This document shows positions 1 to 11,431 of a DNA stretch of 64,000 nt, in pieces. Position 1 is the first letter of the stretch. Each line of letters begins with the position of its first letter. The translations under genes and the position numbers were made by a program. The notes beneath the pieces are model-generated. The model searched no databases and was not told the DNA's origin. It saw only the letters and a list, made by a program, of their open reading frames with translations. This stretch comes from Siphonodentalium dalli (lineage: Eukaryota; Mollusca; Scaphopoda; Gadilida; Siphonodentaliidae): NCBI GenBank assembly GCA_032622095.1, contig CP136061.1, positions 134,873,587 to 134,937,586 of the forward strand. Direction: 5' to 3'.

Positions 1-888
1 ATCAACTGAAAATATGAAACTTCAAAATTCACAATATGGTTATGGTTGTAGTGTTAAACTTATATGGAATGATCACTATCGGATCACTCCACTCCTAAAA
101 TACATGAACATTATCATCACATATGTAGGGGTATATATATATGCATGCAAATGCATGCAAAATTCTGAGGTGGCATAGAGAAAATAATTATACCTGTCCT
201 CAACGAAAAGTATGCATTTCACAACATTTCAAGTAAAGCCTTGAAACTGAAGTTGCCACGCTCGTCTCACACAGTCGTAGTAATAATTGACATAACCTCG
301 ACAGCTTATTTGTTCAATGAAATAGTTCATTGATTGAATTGTTATGGTTGTGGTTTGTTCACAGACATTTAAGTCGAAACAAAAGACTAGCGTCAACTTG
401 GCTCCGGAATGCCACTCGGCCAACCCCATGTGAAAATGTAATGTTTGGAGTTCTAGAAGCCAAGCCAGGAGTGGCTTCTTGAAGACGACATGAGATTCCC
501 AAGAGAAAACAGTATTGAGACAGTCCCACGTTGAGACATTACAGCGTTCATATCAAGCGCCTGTATACACAGAAGACACAGTTTCAACGGCGACTCATAA
601 GTAGTTCTTCCTTTCTTCATACATTGTATATGATATATTTATTAATTCAAATGCTCTTGTTGTGACGATTACCTTAATACGTCTAAGTGTGTTTTTAATG
701 AATAATCATGTTGCATATTAGAGTCTTTTGTTGTGTGATTCTAAAGACGCCCTCTTGGGGCAAATAACCAAGCGACAATTACAGACCATCTTAACACCTA
801 AACCTATATTCATGTCAACACTGCCATTATGTCGAGCACTTTTATCTCAACAGGACACCAAACAAGTAGGGATTAAGTCAACATTGTA
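1..888. other. No recognisable gene; AT-rich intergenic DNA
   Basis: Only short open frames without domain signatures are present. A short duplicated ATGCATGCAA word lies near 141-162. I see no transposon ends, RNA gene or promoter that can be supported. Confidence 0.6.
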
Positions 889-1560
889 CAACAGCAGACT
901 ACCCAAGAAGGTCAACTATCACCGGTGAAATAAAGTTTCGTATACTATCAAACGCAATATTCGATGTAATGCGCTACTTCGAAACTGTTGCTATTGAATT
1001 ATTTACAACCGTCGAGTCGAAGTACACATTTTGAGCACTAACTCGCGTTGGTCTATAGCATATATATTGACGTATGATATATAACGTTATATACCCCATG
1101 GACTGGTTGCATGCCGGAAGAGGCCCCTCTGGACACGTTACTAACGAATTTTGTCGAGTAAGCATCCATATTTTGCTGTATACTCCATGTTATATCGGAA
1201 AAAATGGAGTTTTTATGTCTACGTTGTGATATTTATGCTTGTACCAATTTCCCTAACTTTAATTTTATCCTATAGATACTTTGTGGTTTGAACAATTCAA
1301 AGGGCACACAACAGCAGACTGCATGCCCACCAACGTATCAATACAGTACTATCAAACGCAACCGTATAATGCACAGTGTCGGAATTGTTGCTACTGAATT
1401 GTTTACGACCCTCGTGTTGAAGTATACTTGTTGAACATTCAAATGCGTTGGTATTGTATATACACACACTGGGGTATATGATCACTCGTATTACCTCCTG
1501 GACTTGTCGCATGTTGCACAGAGAAGGCCCTCTGGGTAAATTATAAGGATTTTGACGTAT
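889..1560. repeat. Diverged tandem duplication, spacing 420 bp
   Basis: The segments 889-1165 and 1309-1560 align collinearly. Shared landmarks are CAACAGCAGACT (889 and 1309), ACTATCAAACGCAA, TTGTTGCTA.TGAATT.TTTAC and a final stretch with GGCCC.CTCTGG. Both copies lack coding signal. The divergence, with several small indels, suggests an old local duplication rather than a mobile insertion; no terminal repeats or target duplications are seen. Confidence 0.75.
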
Positions 1561-1998
1561 ATTTACATCGTTACAGAAAAAAACTCAATTATTCAAGTAC
1601 ACAGTGTCTATTTTGTATCCATCCTTGGACTGAATGTGTGATTTGTCTACTTCAGATGCTTAGCTCTAAAATGGTCAAAATCAATCCGTGCAAATCTGCG
1701 AAGTGAATATTTATATTATATAGTGTCTTAATTGTGGATTGAGCTGCATTCCAACCTACATGGTCACCATGCACGGTCTACCATTGCCGATTTCACGAAC
1801 AATTTACACGAAGAGAGGAAATTGAGCGATGTCTAATATGGATATCCACCAGCAATCGGCTATCAGAAATATATAGCTGCATGTGTGCAAATGGTTTTTG
1901 AAATATGACGTTTCAGTTTTCTTCTTACTCTATAGTCTTCATGTTCTATCATATATACACACGTACGGTCGCTTTTATAATAATCGGGACAGAACACG
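1561..1998. other. No recognisable feature
   Basis: AT-rich sequence without convincing open frames, inverted repeats or RNA signatures. Confidence 0.55.
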
Positions 1999-2000
1999 TA

Positions 2001-2168
2001 CAGTAATGCTCTAAATAATCGACCACAGCAGAATTATGGGTAATTTTTCAGGATTTAGTCGGAAAGAGCTTTCCGATGAATGGCAACAAGCCATATTTCC
2101 GCCTAAATCCTGAAATATTACCCATAATTCTGCTGTGGTTAAGGAGTCGATTATTTAGAGCATTACTG
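2001..2168. mobile_element. Palindromic MITE, TA target duplication (copy 1)
   Basis: This 168-bp foldback begins CAGTAATGCTCTAAATAATC and ends with the exact reverse complement. TA lies on both sides (1999-2000 and 2169-2170). The inner arms (CCACAGCAGAATTATGGGTAA and its complement) extend the pairing through most of the element around a short centre. TA duplication plus a near-complete palindrome is what non-autonomous Tc1/mariner-type elements show. Further copies lie at 31,334-31,509 and 57,186-57,299. Confidence 0.85.
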
Positions 2169-2170
2169 TA

Positions 2171-3213
2171 AGCGTATATATCCGGAACCGTGAAATGGAG
2201 CACGTACTGTTATGACCATATATATTTAGTAGGTGCATCCTCGTGCAAGCAGCATAATCCCTTACTCGATTGTATGTAGTCATCTTTCTTCTTACACGTT
2301 CACTTATCTGTATATACTAACACGCAGATCCACTTGCATGATCTGGCAAACATATTAGGTATACAAAATGTCCCATGCGAGTAAAGCTGAATTGGATAAA
2401 ATCACTATATCATACTCTCCAACTCAGAAGCTATATATACGATCAAATTATGTGAAATTAAACAAAATATAAACGTTGCATGCTGTCGTGTCCTTATCGG
2501 GGAGCGGTAACTTGAATTATAACTCATTGTCTTCATTATAGAACGGTTTTGGGTGACCATCGGGTTGTTTCAATTAGCCATCCTGGCAAACGTAACCCAG
2601 AGGTCAGATGGAAACTCGGTTATTTTGAGGATTGTCGCGTGGTGACAGAAAGATGAAAAATTCCATTCTTTGATCGGAAATGGCATAAAATTTTATACAA
2701 CTCGTGCAACATTCAGGTCTTGTTTGATATAAGGAGATCAAAGATCATCTCAAAACATCAGAACGTGTGCGTTTGGAATTGAATCCACATGCGTGAATTT
2801 GGAGAAATGTAAACTCGGTTTACACAAATTAATACCAACAACAAACGGAAATACTCTGTAAACGTATAGCCACAACAACGGCATAGCTGGATGTCGCTCG
2901 CGGGTTCTACAAATATGGCTTCTGATATTTATGTTTGTACCCGCCGTAATATATTGCTAACATCCAGAATAATGAAGTCGAATCGCATGATACCTGCTAA
3001 ACACTAATTCTCAGTTTCGAAACAAAGATTTGAACAAATAAGCTCGGTGAGGGAGAAAATCGCTTGTTGTTTGGTTTGGGTTTAACTGGATCTCCGAATG
3101 TTTGGAAGTGATTTGTAAATGTGCAGACATGACTCTGTGATACCCCACACATTCTAGGACGCTCCGGTCTATCGAGTATGACAATGATTATGGTGGTTAC
3201 GAATAAGAATTAA
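2171..3213. other. No recognisable feature
   Basis: AT-rich, apparently unique sequence. No open frame with domain-like composition and no terminal repeats were found. Confidence 0.5.
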
Positions 3214-3286
3214 GACGATGATGGAGATGGCGATGAGGACGTAGACGACAATGATGACGATGGTGGTGCATGGTGATGATAATGAT
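3214..3286. repeat. Degenerate (GAT)n / (GAC)n trinucleotide tract
   Basis: An imperfect run of GAT, GAC and GGT triplets (GACGATGATGGAGATGGCGATG and onward) of about 70 bp. It is not embedded in a longer open frame that would make it an acidic coding repeat. Confidence 0.7.
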
Positions 3287-4159
3287 CTTACTTTCGATAT
3301 GTATATAAGTCACCAGACTGCATGCATGTTACTATCCATGTCGCTGCATATACTCTACATATATATAGCGTGCATATATTATACATGTATGCATTTTCTT
3401 TCATTCATTAATACTGTAAGTAAGTAATGCTGTCCAATTAGTGACCATCTTTCGAATAAAACTCTAATTTTATCAATGTTGATATATGTTATATCTTGGA
3501 TCAGAGAATAAAGCATATACCGTATTGAATATGCCTGGCATTAACAACGGGGCTTTCATTATTCGCACATTATATATAAATATAGTATGGTCGGTTTGTA
3601 ACAACCAACACACCCACATATTTGATAAAATATATGATTTTGAATGTTTTATAAACATAATGTCGGCGTTTCTTCGATTCGATCAGATTTAATAGCGGAA
3701 ACAATGCGGAAATGACAACATTAGATAAAACAATGGTACATTAACTTAACAGCGTGTGTTGTCCCTACCAGCATCATAGCAGTTAAGTAGGACCAACAAA
3801 GGCAGCAGCATAAACCATACTGTTACCGGAGACCTACGCTCACAAGCTAGCAGCACTATTCAATAGTCGTAACAGAAAAATTACCAAGAATCTCTCAATC
3901 TTTATAAAAAAGGTCATCTAATTATTCCGGAACCCTTGAGGCTAAATTTTCAGACAAACAAGTAAACACTCTTTAAAATATACCGAAATAGTATACTTGT
4001 TGTTTACACATGTTCACACATGTACCAAAACTTTATGAAGAAGGACCCAACCCCAATATAATAGTTTATTGCTATAGCCGCGCTCTAAGGTAGGACCATG
4101 CAAACTCAAAAACACTAATCACACATGTCCAATGACTCACTGCACAGCCCCTCAATTAT
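3287..4159. other. Mostly featureless; possible decayed retroelement
   Basis: The word TAGGACCA recurs at about 3789, 4091 and 4252, just ahead of the non-LTR fragment. This hints that part of the stretch belongs to the same decayed element, but no protein motif could be read. The rest shows nothing. Confidence 0.35.
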
Positions 4160-4247
4160 GCACTGTACAATTTGAATTTGTAACTACCTTACACTCTCTA
4201 ATATCTTCAATTGATGATCAGAGAAATAAATTGAATTGAAAAAAAAA
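4160..4247 (+). mobile_element. Retroelement 3' tail with polyadenylation signal
   Basis: The stretch ends in AATAAA (4225-4230), a short ATTGAA repeat and an A run (about 4239-4247). This is typical of the 3' end of a retroposed LINE or SINE. It abuts a second LINE fragment in the same orientation, so two 3' ends seem to be stacked. Confidence 0.4.
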
Positions 4248-4406
4248 CTGGTAGGACCAGTTAACCAGGGTGGTAGCGATATATCGCCGAATTCACACTA
4301 TTTTATATATTCATTCTTCCCAAGGCACAGCAAAATACTTTGGAACCAACTCCCGTCTGATCTGATCAAGCTGTCACACCCTGACCAGTTCAGGACGAGA
4401 GCTTAA
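4248..4406 (+). pseudogene. Non-LTR retrotransposon ORF2, C-terminal remnant
   Basis: The frame ending at TAA 4404-4406 reads through the conserved C-terminal block of LINE reverse transcriptase proteins: a YSFFPR motif, then LWNQLPSDL, then DQFRTRA before the stop. The pattern 'S-F-F-P-R ... W-N-x-L-P' close to the stop is a hallmark of jockey/CR1/RTE-like ORF2 ends. Only about 52 codons are open. The RT catalytic core is missing upstream, as expected for a 5'-truncated insertion. Downstream to about 4580 lies probable 3' UTR. The clade cannot be assigned from this short block. Confidence 0.65.
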
Positions 4407-4589
4407 CAACTCAACCATAAACACATCGTCAACACATATCAACATACGTTTTATATGCACATGAATAATTCTTTTAAATTGACAAACTTGTCAACTCTCC
4501 ACTCCACTTGTCCAGTCACTTACACTTTTGGGCCTGGCAATATAATACCAAAAAGCGGGTCAACCAGACTGAGTATAGAACGATAGATA

Positions 4590-5770
4590 GGTAAAGAACG
4601 CAGCATATCGCCAGCCCCAGAAGTGTCAATACTCAGGCATCCCACACATTCTCTGACCAAGGTATTATTGAGTAATATGGGCATTCTTTCATCTGTTAGT
4701 TATCGTGTTCATACGAGCCCATAAAACGTAGGATGTAGGAACTACGCCATGCGAGCTGTTTCTATTCACATGCTTTGTTATTGGCCAATAGACCCCGATA
4801 GTATACTATAGGACTAATTGATCAGTGTATTGGTAGACAATCAATGCGAGGACATCGTGTGAGTCAGCGATGATGCCGGAGAAGCAGAACTTACTAATGT
4901 CCAATAAACGATAAACGCTACAATGAATCGTGCCGCATCGCGAGTGGGATCCGACAACAATCGGAATCAATCCAAGCATTGGAATGCACATCAATATATG
5001 CACGTATGCATAACAGACTTGATGGTTCGTCAATTATCGGGATGACTCGTAAGCCATTCGGCTTAATTCGGTAGTAGGCGAATTGTAAAGAATGCACATC
5101 AATAGTTCGCTGATACATCGCCGATGTGATGACTCGTCGTTCTCCGCCAATTTCCGCGTTTTTAACGATAGAACTCGGGTTCATTCGTGAATGGATCATT
5201 AATATTAATTAAATACCGCGGTAGTAAACGGGAGCGATTCGATTAAGCGACAGAATACGACTCGACTTCGGTGAATTCCGTAATCAATGATGTCTTGGGA
5301 ATATATCATAATTGTTTCCGACAACAATTAAGTGGATTAATAAGATAGATCCATTGTATATTCTGAGTGGGCTTCCAGTATATTCGGAAGCCGGCACTTC
5401 CGGCATGATTCTTGAATGTAGAGTGTGTACACGAAACAAACCTTTGTTGATTCTTGTTTATTCCAGAGACACACCTAGTCAGAGGCGTCTCAATACACTA
5501 TTATCTAATTACTAATCGAGCCCCGCTTCTTTCTGTGGAGAAGATGACCAAAACCCGGTATTTTCCCGAAGTTTATATAGCATCTGGTTTGCTAATAACA
5601 ATCGTTACAATGTATATACCCAAGAAACTTTAGCAATGTAGGAATTTTAAACAGATGCCCGATTGCAAAGCATTAATGTGCGTTTACATTCAATGATGTA
5701 AAGTAATGTTGATGAATCCGATAGGCATAAGCGGACAAAAATCATTTTATTTACCGCTTCATTTCTCTCA
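4590..5770. other. No recognisable gene
   Basis: Open frames of up to about 93 codons exist near 4806-5199 on the minus strand, but they overlap each other in different frames and show no domain pattern. GAATGCACATCAATA occurs twice (about 4981 and 5091) and GATGACTCGT twice (5041 and 5129), suggesting a small decayed duplication. Confidence 0.45.
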
Positions 5771-6060
5771 TTGAAAGGGGATTTAATTTTCTATATTAAC
5801 CAAAGGCGTATAATTCTGAAGAAAAAAATTGTGTTTTTTTTTTTTTTTTTTCCTTATTGTGAAAAGGGTGTTGCTATGTTAAAGACATATTATGCACTTG
5901 TTCGGGCAGGGGGGTGTAGTAAAAAATTAGCAGGAAGGTATGCCGTTTTTTTTTGCATCTGGCATTTTCGGGGACCCACCACCCCCAAACCTGCAAACAA
6001 AATTAGTTTTTACTCCCTATTTTTTGACACCCACCACCCAAATTTCAATAATTTTGGTCC
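5771..6060. repeat. Homopolymer-rich stretch beside a transposon
   Basis: Contains a T run at about 5837-5851 and C-rich CCACCACCC blocks (about 5975-6040). The open frame across it is driven by these tracts. Similar C-rich CCACCCACCC sequence recurs near 11,385. Confidence 0.5.
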
Positions 6061-6188
6061 GAAACCTACGGAAGCCTATTAGGGCCATTTAATTTTTGTT
6101 ATATATTCATTAAAATATTTTCCTTTTTTATTTAATTTTTATATATATTCATTAAAATATTTCCTTTTTACTTTCTTTTTTTACTTTC

Positions 6189-6517
6189 CACCTGGGAGAT
6201 AACTTTTCTCCCGGGAATTAACTTTTCTCCCAGGGAGATAACTTATCTCCCAGGGAGAAAACTTTTCTCCCGGGAATTAACTTATCTCCCTGGGAGAAAA
6301 CTTTTCTCCCGGGAATTAACTTTTCTCCCAGGGAGATAACTTTTCTCCAAGGGAGAAAACTTTTCTCCCGGGAATTAAATTTTCTCACAGGGAGATAACG
6401 TTTCTCCCATGGAGAAAACTTTTCTCCCGGGAATTAACTTTTCTCCCAGGGAGATAACTTATCTCCCAGGGAGATAACTTATCTCCCAGGGAGATAACTT
6501 TTCTCCACTGGTGGAAA
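6189..6517. repeat. Left subterminal array of palindromic units
   Basis: About 16 units of 19 or 20 bp alternate between AACTTTTCTCCCGGGAATT and AACTT(T/A)TCTCCCAGGGAGA(T/A). Each unit centres on a small palindrome (CTCCCGGGA or CTCCCAGGGAG). Units are partly organised in 59-bp triplets (19+20+20). The array is mirrored on the other side of the transposon, so it belongs to the terminal repeat and could hold transposase-binding sites. Confidence 0.85.
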
Positions 6518-6660
6518 ATCACGTGATTTTACATGCAGCACGTAACACGTGTAGTGTGGATTACACTCGACATTCCAGCTGTTTTCATTGTTATTATCAT
6601 CGCAAGTCTTTCGTATCATGGATGTATGTGTCGGTACTCTAAAAATATGACCAGTGTTAA

Positions 6661-7158
6661 AGGCACGGGAGGCCTTAATTGTCGAAAATATTCATATTTG
6701 TTCCAAACACCGTAAACTGAAAAACATTAAAACGCATTCAGTTTCGTTCATATATACCATGACCATCGCGTAAACAGCATGTTATCATAAAGACCTACTA
6801 TATATAGTTTACCTAAGCTAGAGCCTGATTGTGTTACAGAAGACAGCACAATGCTACTGGCTAATCACACACAAATGACATAAACGCTCTTTATTAGTTC
6901 CATATCAGGAATTCACCAACAAATAATGCTCTTTATGTTTACCATCATAATATAAACAAACACCAGAAAAGTAACTTTTTATGCTTTTGTTTACATAACA
7001 ATGGTCAAATATATGACAATAACATACTGTTTATGCGATATTTCTTATTTGTATACGGACAAAGTCTGTCTACATTTTGATGTTCTTTCTGTTTGTGGCG
7101 GTTTTTGACGGGTGGAAATATTTTCACAGGATACCCACCGCCAAGGCCAACCGTACCT
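6661..7158. mobile_element. TTAA-flanked MITE, family I (copy A)
   Basis: A 498-bp element begins AGGCACGGGAGGCC and ends GGCCAACCGTACCT, with TTAA on both sides (6657-6660 and 7159-7162). It aligns over its length with the reference copy at 59,491-60,014. Shared landmarks are the divergent AACGCTCTTT motifs, TTTTGTTTACATAACA, TGACAATAACATACTG and a terminal GTTT.TGGCGGTTTTTGACGG block. It lies inside the 3.35-kb transposon just upstream of the transposase remnant and so inserted after, or travels with, that element. TTAA target choice is known for piggyBac and Kolobok; the AGG terminus fits Kolobok better. Confidence 0.85.
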
Positions 7159-7162
7159 TTAA

Positions 7163-7535
7163 AGTTCTCCTGATGTTATTTATAGTGATATGTGAAGCAT
7201 ACCCACCACAATACATACCTTTGGACACAGTGAACCATAGTAGAGAATGGATAATAGAAAGATATTTTATCCTTGGATTTGAATACATCGAAATATTATG
7301 TTTTCTTCATTTGTACCATGGCATAACAATGAGTTTGCGACATTTGAAGAGAATTCTGAAATCGATGGGCCTGACACGGAGAAAATTCAAAGATGACATT
7401 ATGGATGTGCTATCGGCTATATAATCTGAGTTAAATAACACAAGCAGTGATCTCGGGTATAGGGCAATGCACGCTAGATTATTATTTTACCACCTCGATT
7501 TTTATCTGGGATTCCGCCTATTTATTTCAATTTAA
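7163..7535 (+). pseudogene. Integrase-type transposase remnant (IS3EU-like)
   Basis: An open frame spans 7077-7424, but its first 28 or so codons come from the MITE. The homologous part follows: YFILGFEYIEILCFL, HGITMSLRHLKRIL, then GLTRRKF, the N-terminal helix-rich block seen in a widespread family of TE-encoded proteins with an integrase (rve-like) core. After an in-frame TAA (7422-7424) the same frame continues with ELNNTSSDLGYRAMHARL, the next conserved block of that family (E-L-x-x-x-x-S-x-x-G-Y-R-x-M-H), before a second TAA at 7533-7535. This shows a premature stop in a real gene. The DDE core (usually a WH.D.YDKL-like motif followed by catalytic acids) was not found, so the copy is internally deleted. 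Confidence 0.7.
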
Positions 7536-8020
7536 TGTTGCGTCACTTCATAAAGAGTGCTTAAGGATGCCGTGGATACTTTATGCATTCAATAGAATCG
7601 TTTCGCCATGTCATTATAAAGAGCGTTTAATGATATATACCCATTGTTTCGCCACACACACGTGCTATAGGTCCAATTTAGAGCGATTTGGTGCATTTCA
7701 CGACCACCGGTAGTCCAAAATGGACACACCACTATACTAGCGATGGTCAGTATATTTTAGACTAGAGTCCAGGGTGCGCGACAGCCATGGCACACATTCA
7801 CAAAAAATATAAAATAATCAATCGGAACAGGCAGCATTTGATACGAAGGTAACTTTATAGTTAATGGCGAAATATCATGATTTCATAACAACATAACATG
7901 GTCCAATACTATAAACAGTCAAACACTCCGACTCTTCCCAATTCCAGCCATATCCTCAGTTCCTGAATGACTTCTACGACCAGGCACAGGTCTGGTGTCT
8001 GCTTCGACTACAGAATGCTA
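7536..8020. other. Decayed interior of the 3.35-kb transposon
   Basis: No transposase motif can be read in any frame here. Two AAAGAG(C/T)G motifs (7554 and 7618) resemble those in MITE family I. A short duplicated CCAGGCACAGGTC word lies at about 7980 and 8024. Confidence 0.5.
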
Positions 8021-8693
8021 CACCAGGCACAGGTCCCCTGGTGTGACAACACTACCATGAGTATATACAAGATACAAGGTTTATATCTATCCGACCTATA
8101 TTGAGCATAGATTCGCTTGCGATAAAAATTCATCGATATCCCCTGTGTATAATATAATGCCGCATACCAAGATCTTTAGACCATATTCGCACCTTTAATT
8201 TGGTGTATCTCCCACACCGATACGTGCAAGATCGCCAAAGATATATATGAATATGTGCACACTTTCAAAATCAGACAAACCCCTGAACAGATTCCCATCA
8301 AATATAGCACAGTAGCACTGCAAAATTTACTCTGCTGAGGTCACACAGACAGGACCATCCATGGTGAATCATTGTGACAAGTGGTATTCTGCAGTAGTAC
8401 TATGCTATATTTGATGGGAATCTGTTCAAGGGTTTGTCTGGATTTGAAAGTGTGCACACATTCATATATATCTTGGTGATCGTACGCGTATCGATGCAAG
8501 AGATACACCAAATTAAAGGTGTGAATATGGTCTAAAGAACAGGGGATGCGACATTATCTTATGTACAAAGGATATTGATGAATTTAGATTGCAAGTGAGT
8601 CTATGCTCAATATAGGTCTGATAGATATAAACCTTGTATTCAGGTATATACTTATGGTAGTGTTGTCGCACCAGGGACCTGTGACACCAGGCG
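8021..8693. repeat. Large foldback with about 300-bp arms
   Basis: The arms 8021-8321 and 8391-8693 are inverted copies over their whole length with modest divergence. Shared landmarks are ACAACACTACCAT, CAAGGTTTATATCTAT, CCTATATTGAGCATAGA, CACCTTTAATTTGGTGTAT and AGACAAACCC.TGAACAGATTCCC. The spacer is about 70 bp. No target duplication was recognised, so it may be a secondary foldback insertion or an inverted duplication of transposon DNA. Confidence 0.8.
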
Positions 8694-8837
8694 CTAAACA
8701 TTGGCGCGTTATATATTGACTGTCAATTTTTTTTTTCGCGCCAGGACATCAGGCAATGACACGTGTATTATAACAGTAGCAGGATATGTTTGAATGTTAT
8801 CGGTTACGTGAAACCTATCACATCACGTGATTTTCCA

Positions 8838-9298
8838 CCATGGGAGAAAACTTAATTCCCGGGAGATAAGTTATCTCCCTGGGAGAAAAGTTAATTCCCG
8901 GGAGAAAAGTTTTCTCCCTGGGAGAAAAGTTAATTCCCGGGAGAAAAGTTTTCTCCCTGGGAGATAAGTTATCTCCCTGGGAGATAAGTTAATTCCCGGG
9001 AGAAACGTTTTCTCCCTGGGAGATAAGTTATCTCCCTGGGAGAAAAGTTAATTCCCGGGAGAAAAGTTTTCTCCCTGGGAGATAAGTTTTCTTCCTGGGA
9101 GATAAGTTAATTCCCGGGAGAAAAGTTATCTCCCTGGGAGATAAGTTAATTCCCGGGAGAAAAGTTTTCTCCCTGGGAGATAAGTTAATTCCCGGGAGAA
9201 AAGTTTTCTCCCTGGGAGATAGGTTATCTCCCTGGGAGAAAAGTTAATTCCCGGGAGATAAGTTAATTCCAGGGAGAAAAGTTATCTCCCAGGTGGAA
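8838..9298. repeat. Right subterminal array of palindromic units
   Basis: About 23 units of 19-20 bp such as TTAATTCCCGGGAGAAAAG and AGTTTTCTCCCTGGGAGATA, the inverted counterpart of the left array. It is longer than the left by about seven units, so the arms have expanded or contracted independently. The CACGTGATTTTCCACC junction word (8823 onward) mirrors the one at 6513-6531. Confidence 0.85.
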
Positions 9299-9423
9299 AG
9301 TAAAAAAAGAAAGTAAAAAGGAAATATTTTAATGAATATATATAAAAAATTAAATAAAAAAGGAAATATTTTAATGAATATATAACAAAAATTAAATGGC
9401 CCTAATAGGCTTCCGTAGAAACC

Positions 9424-10519
9424 GCATAAAACCCTACATATATTTCTCATACTACTGGAAACTTATCACATTTAGTTCAATGATGGTTAAACTAGTTTTA
9501 GCACCTATGTTTTAATGAAAACTGAAAATTTTACTTTTTCATATGCTGACTGATAGGTCTTTTGTCTACCACATACATGTATTAAGAGTTTAAGAGTTTG
9601 TTTCCAGGTCAGTGGTCAAATTCCACACTGCTAAATGGAAATTTTAATGCACGGATGAAGTGGACAAATATAGTAATCATTCAGAAGTTGATAGCTACTG
9701 CATATACTAGTTAGCTCAATAGTATAAGGCATAATATGCATCCAAATTTACAAAAAAATGTTATACATATCCAGTGAGATATAATATTCCCATGCAAGCT
9801 ACCGTATTACATGAACCGAACATGTGTTTGAATATTTGGCTGTAATAGTAATACCTTTTAGATGATAGCATTATCTCAGGACAGTGATCTCAATCTTTAC
9901 TTTCGAGCCACTGCTGACATTTTGTAGACATATCCGTGACATATCAGTTGTTAAGCTCAAATTCAACTAGAGTTGATATATTTTGAAAGTAGATACACAC
10001 AGATTGATTTACTTGGCACTATTACTTGATCAATTGCTGATATTAGCAAGCCTATGTCCACACAGGATACACACAATTCCATAATTTCTAACTATTTTCT
10101 GATTAGTCTGTCAACCAGTTCAGCATTATTCCATACCACTTTTGTTAGTCTACTAGGGCGACTACTATTACACTAAATGATAAGCAGTTATTATACCAGA
10201 CTTGGATACTTTAGTGTTGTGGGAGTAACAGATTTAATCATCTGAGTTTAAAGATATGCCAATAATTCACTGATTGACTTGATGTACTGATGACAGTTAT
10301 TTTAGCCATTGATAGTAACATTAATGTTTGAGACAGTTGCTCGCACTTTTTCTATGTACACAATGATCTAGGCTTAAGGGTCTTAGTTTCTTCAGGAAAA
10401 GTATATTTATTTCAGTTTTACATTTCTCGAAGCTCTTTATGTTCATGTTTCAAAAGTTCATCAAGGAAAAACCTAATTTATTTTGGTCATACGTTTTCTA
10501 AACTGTTTTTTATATATTT
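9424..10519. other. No recognisable feature
   Basis: AT-rich, apparently unique sequence with no supported gene, repeat end or RNA. Confidence 0.5.
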
Positions 10520-10665
10520 TTTTTTTATAGGATAATATTTTATTCCACAATACAATACATTATACATTAATACATTATAATACATGTCAATTTGTATATG
10601 TATTGTGTGGAGTGCCGTGGCCAATGATGGCCGTCTACCCGGCACCCCTGACTGACAGAATACAA
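10520..10665 (-). mobile_element. Possible non-LTR element 3' tail
   Basis: Read on the minus strand this ends in AATAAAATATTATCCTAT followed by A-rich sequence. It is preceded by ACATTAATA-type AT repeats and a GC-rich block (GTGCCGGGTAGACGGCCATC). The arrangement and the terminal AATAAAATAT.ATCCTAT resemble the 3' end of the LINE at 54,598. No coding sequence remains. Confidence 0.4.
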
Positions 10666-11431
10666 GCAGTAATGGCTATATAAAGACTTGAAGTATTTCA
10701 CTATAGTTTCCTGATTATATTAATATTTATATTGAATTTAATTATAGATATTGATACCAGTGAATAAACAGATATTTTTAGTTGTTTGGATATAAATGGA
10801 TATGAATGAATATGCAACGGTCAAACGTTCTAAAATATTTGGAGTTTGTTTGGCTGTATTTACCAAGGGAATTTATAAAGATTTGCTCACACACTGTGTT
10901 TATAACTGTTACAGTTAAATTTCCTTAGTATATATAGCCATGCGTTGGGCGAGATTTTGCAGGATACAAGTCGTAGTACTCTGGTAATTTAATGTGAGAC
11001 AATTTTAGCATTTAGGGTAAGTAGCCAATAGACTAAATATATTCGGAACATTTTTATCATTTTTATCATTTGTGTGTGCAATATTGTAAAAGTTTCCACT
11101 CTAAAGCCTAACAAATATTTTTACTTATTATCTTGTTGAAAATATATGATTCCAGATTTAGTTTTTTCTAAAATTGACTATGCCGGGTTCTTTCCGAATG
11201 GTGTCGGGAAGGAAGTTTTGTCACCGTCCCATGTGCAACATACCATATCCACTAAGGCCCATATGAGCTCCCAGTAACATAAATATGTTGTTTTTTACAG
11301 TTACAATATGTTCTAAACTGTTACAAATGTCAAATACAGGCACAAAATGTCTTCAGTAAAAAAAAATGTTTTTTGCCTCTTTGACCACCCACCCACCCCG
11401 GCACAACTTCCTGCAAATTTGTTTTACCACC
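10666..11431. other. No recognisable feature
   Basis: AT-rich sequence; C-rich CCACCCACCCACCCC at about 11,387-11,400 is a simple tract. Confidence 0.5.

Larger units (their letters stand above)
6067..9417. mobile_element. IS3EU-like DNA transposon, 3.35 kb, 6-bp TSD
   Basis: Both ends read TACGGAAGCCTATTAGGGCC inward, followed by matching AT-rich arms with TATATTCATTAAAATATTT twice on each side. The sequence GAAACC stands immediately outside both ends (6061-6066 and 9418-9423), a perfect 6-bp target duplication. The inverted repeats continue through palindrome arrays up to about 6533 and from about 8824. The interior holds a decayed integrase-type transposase, a TTAA MITE and a 670-bp foldback. 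A 6-bp TSD, TA termini and an integrase-related protein fit my recollection of the eukaryotic IS3EU superfamily; that placement is inference. The MITE at 58,795-58,913 shares these ends. Confidence 0.85.

Noticed and set aside
5771-6082. 103-codon frame with a phenylalanine run
   Set aside because: Driven by a T homopolymer and C-rich tracts; it runs across the transposon end at 6,067.
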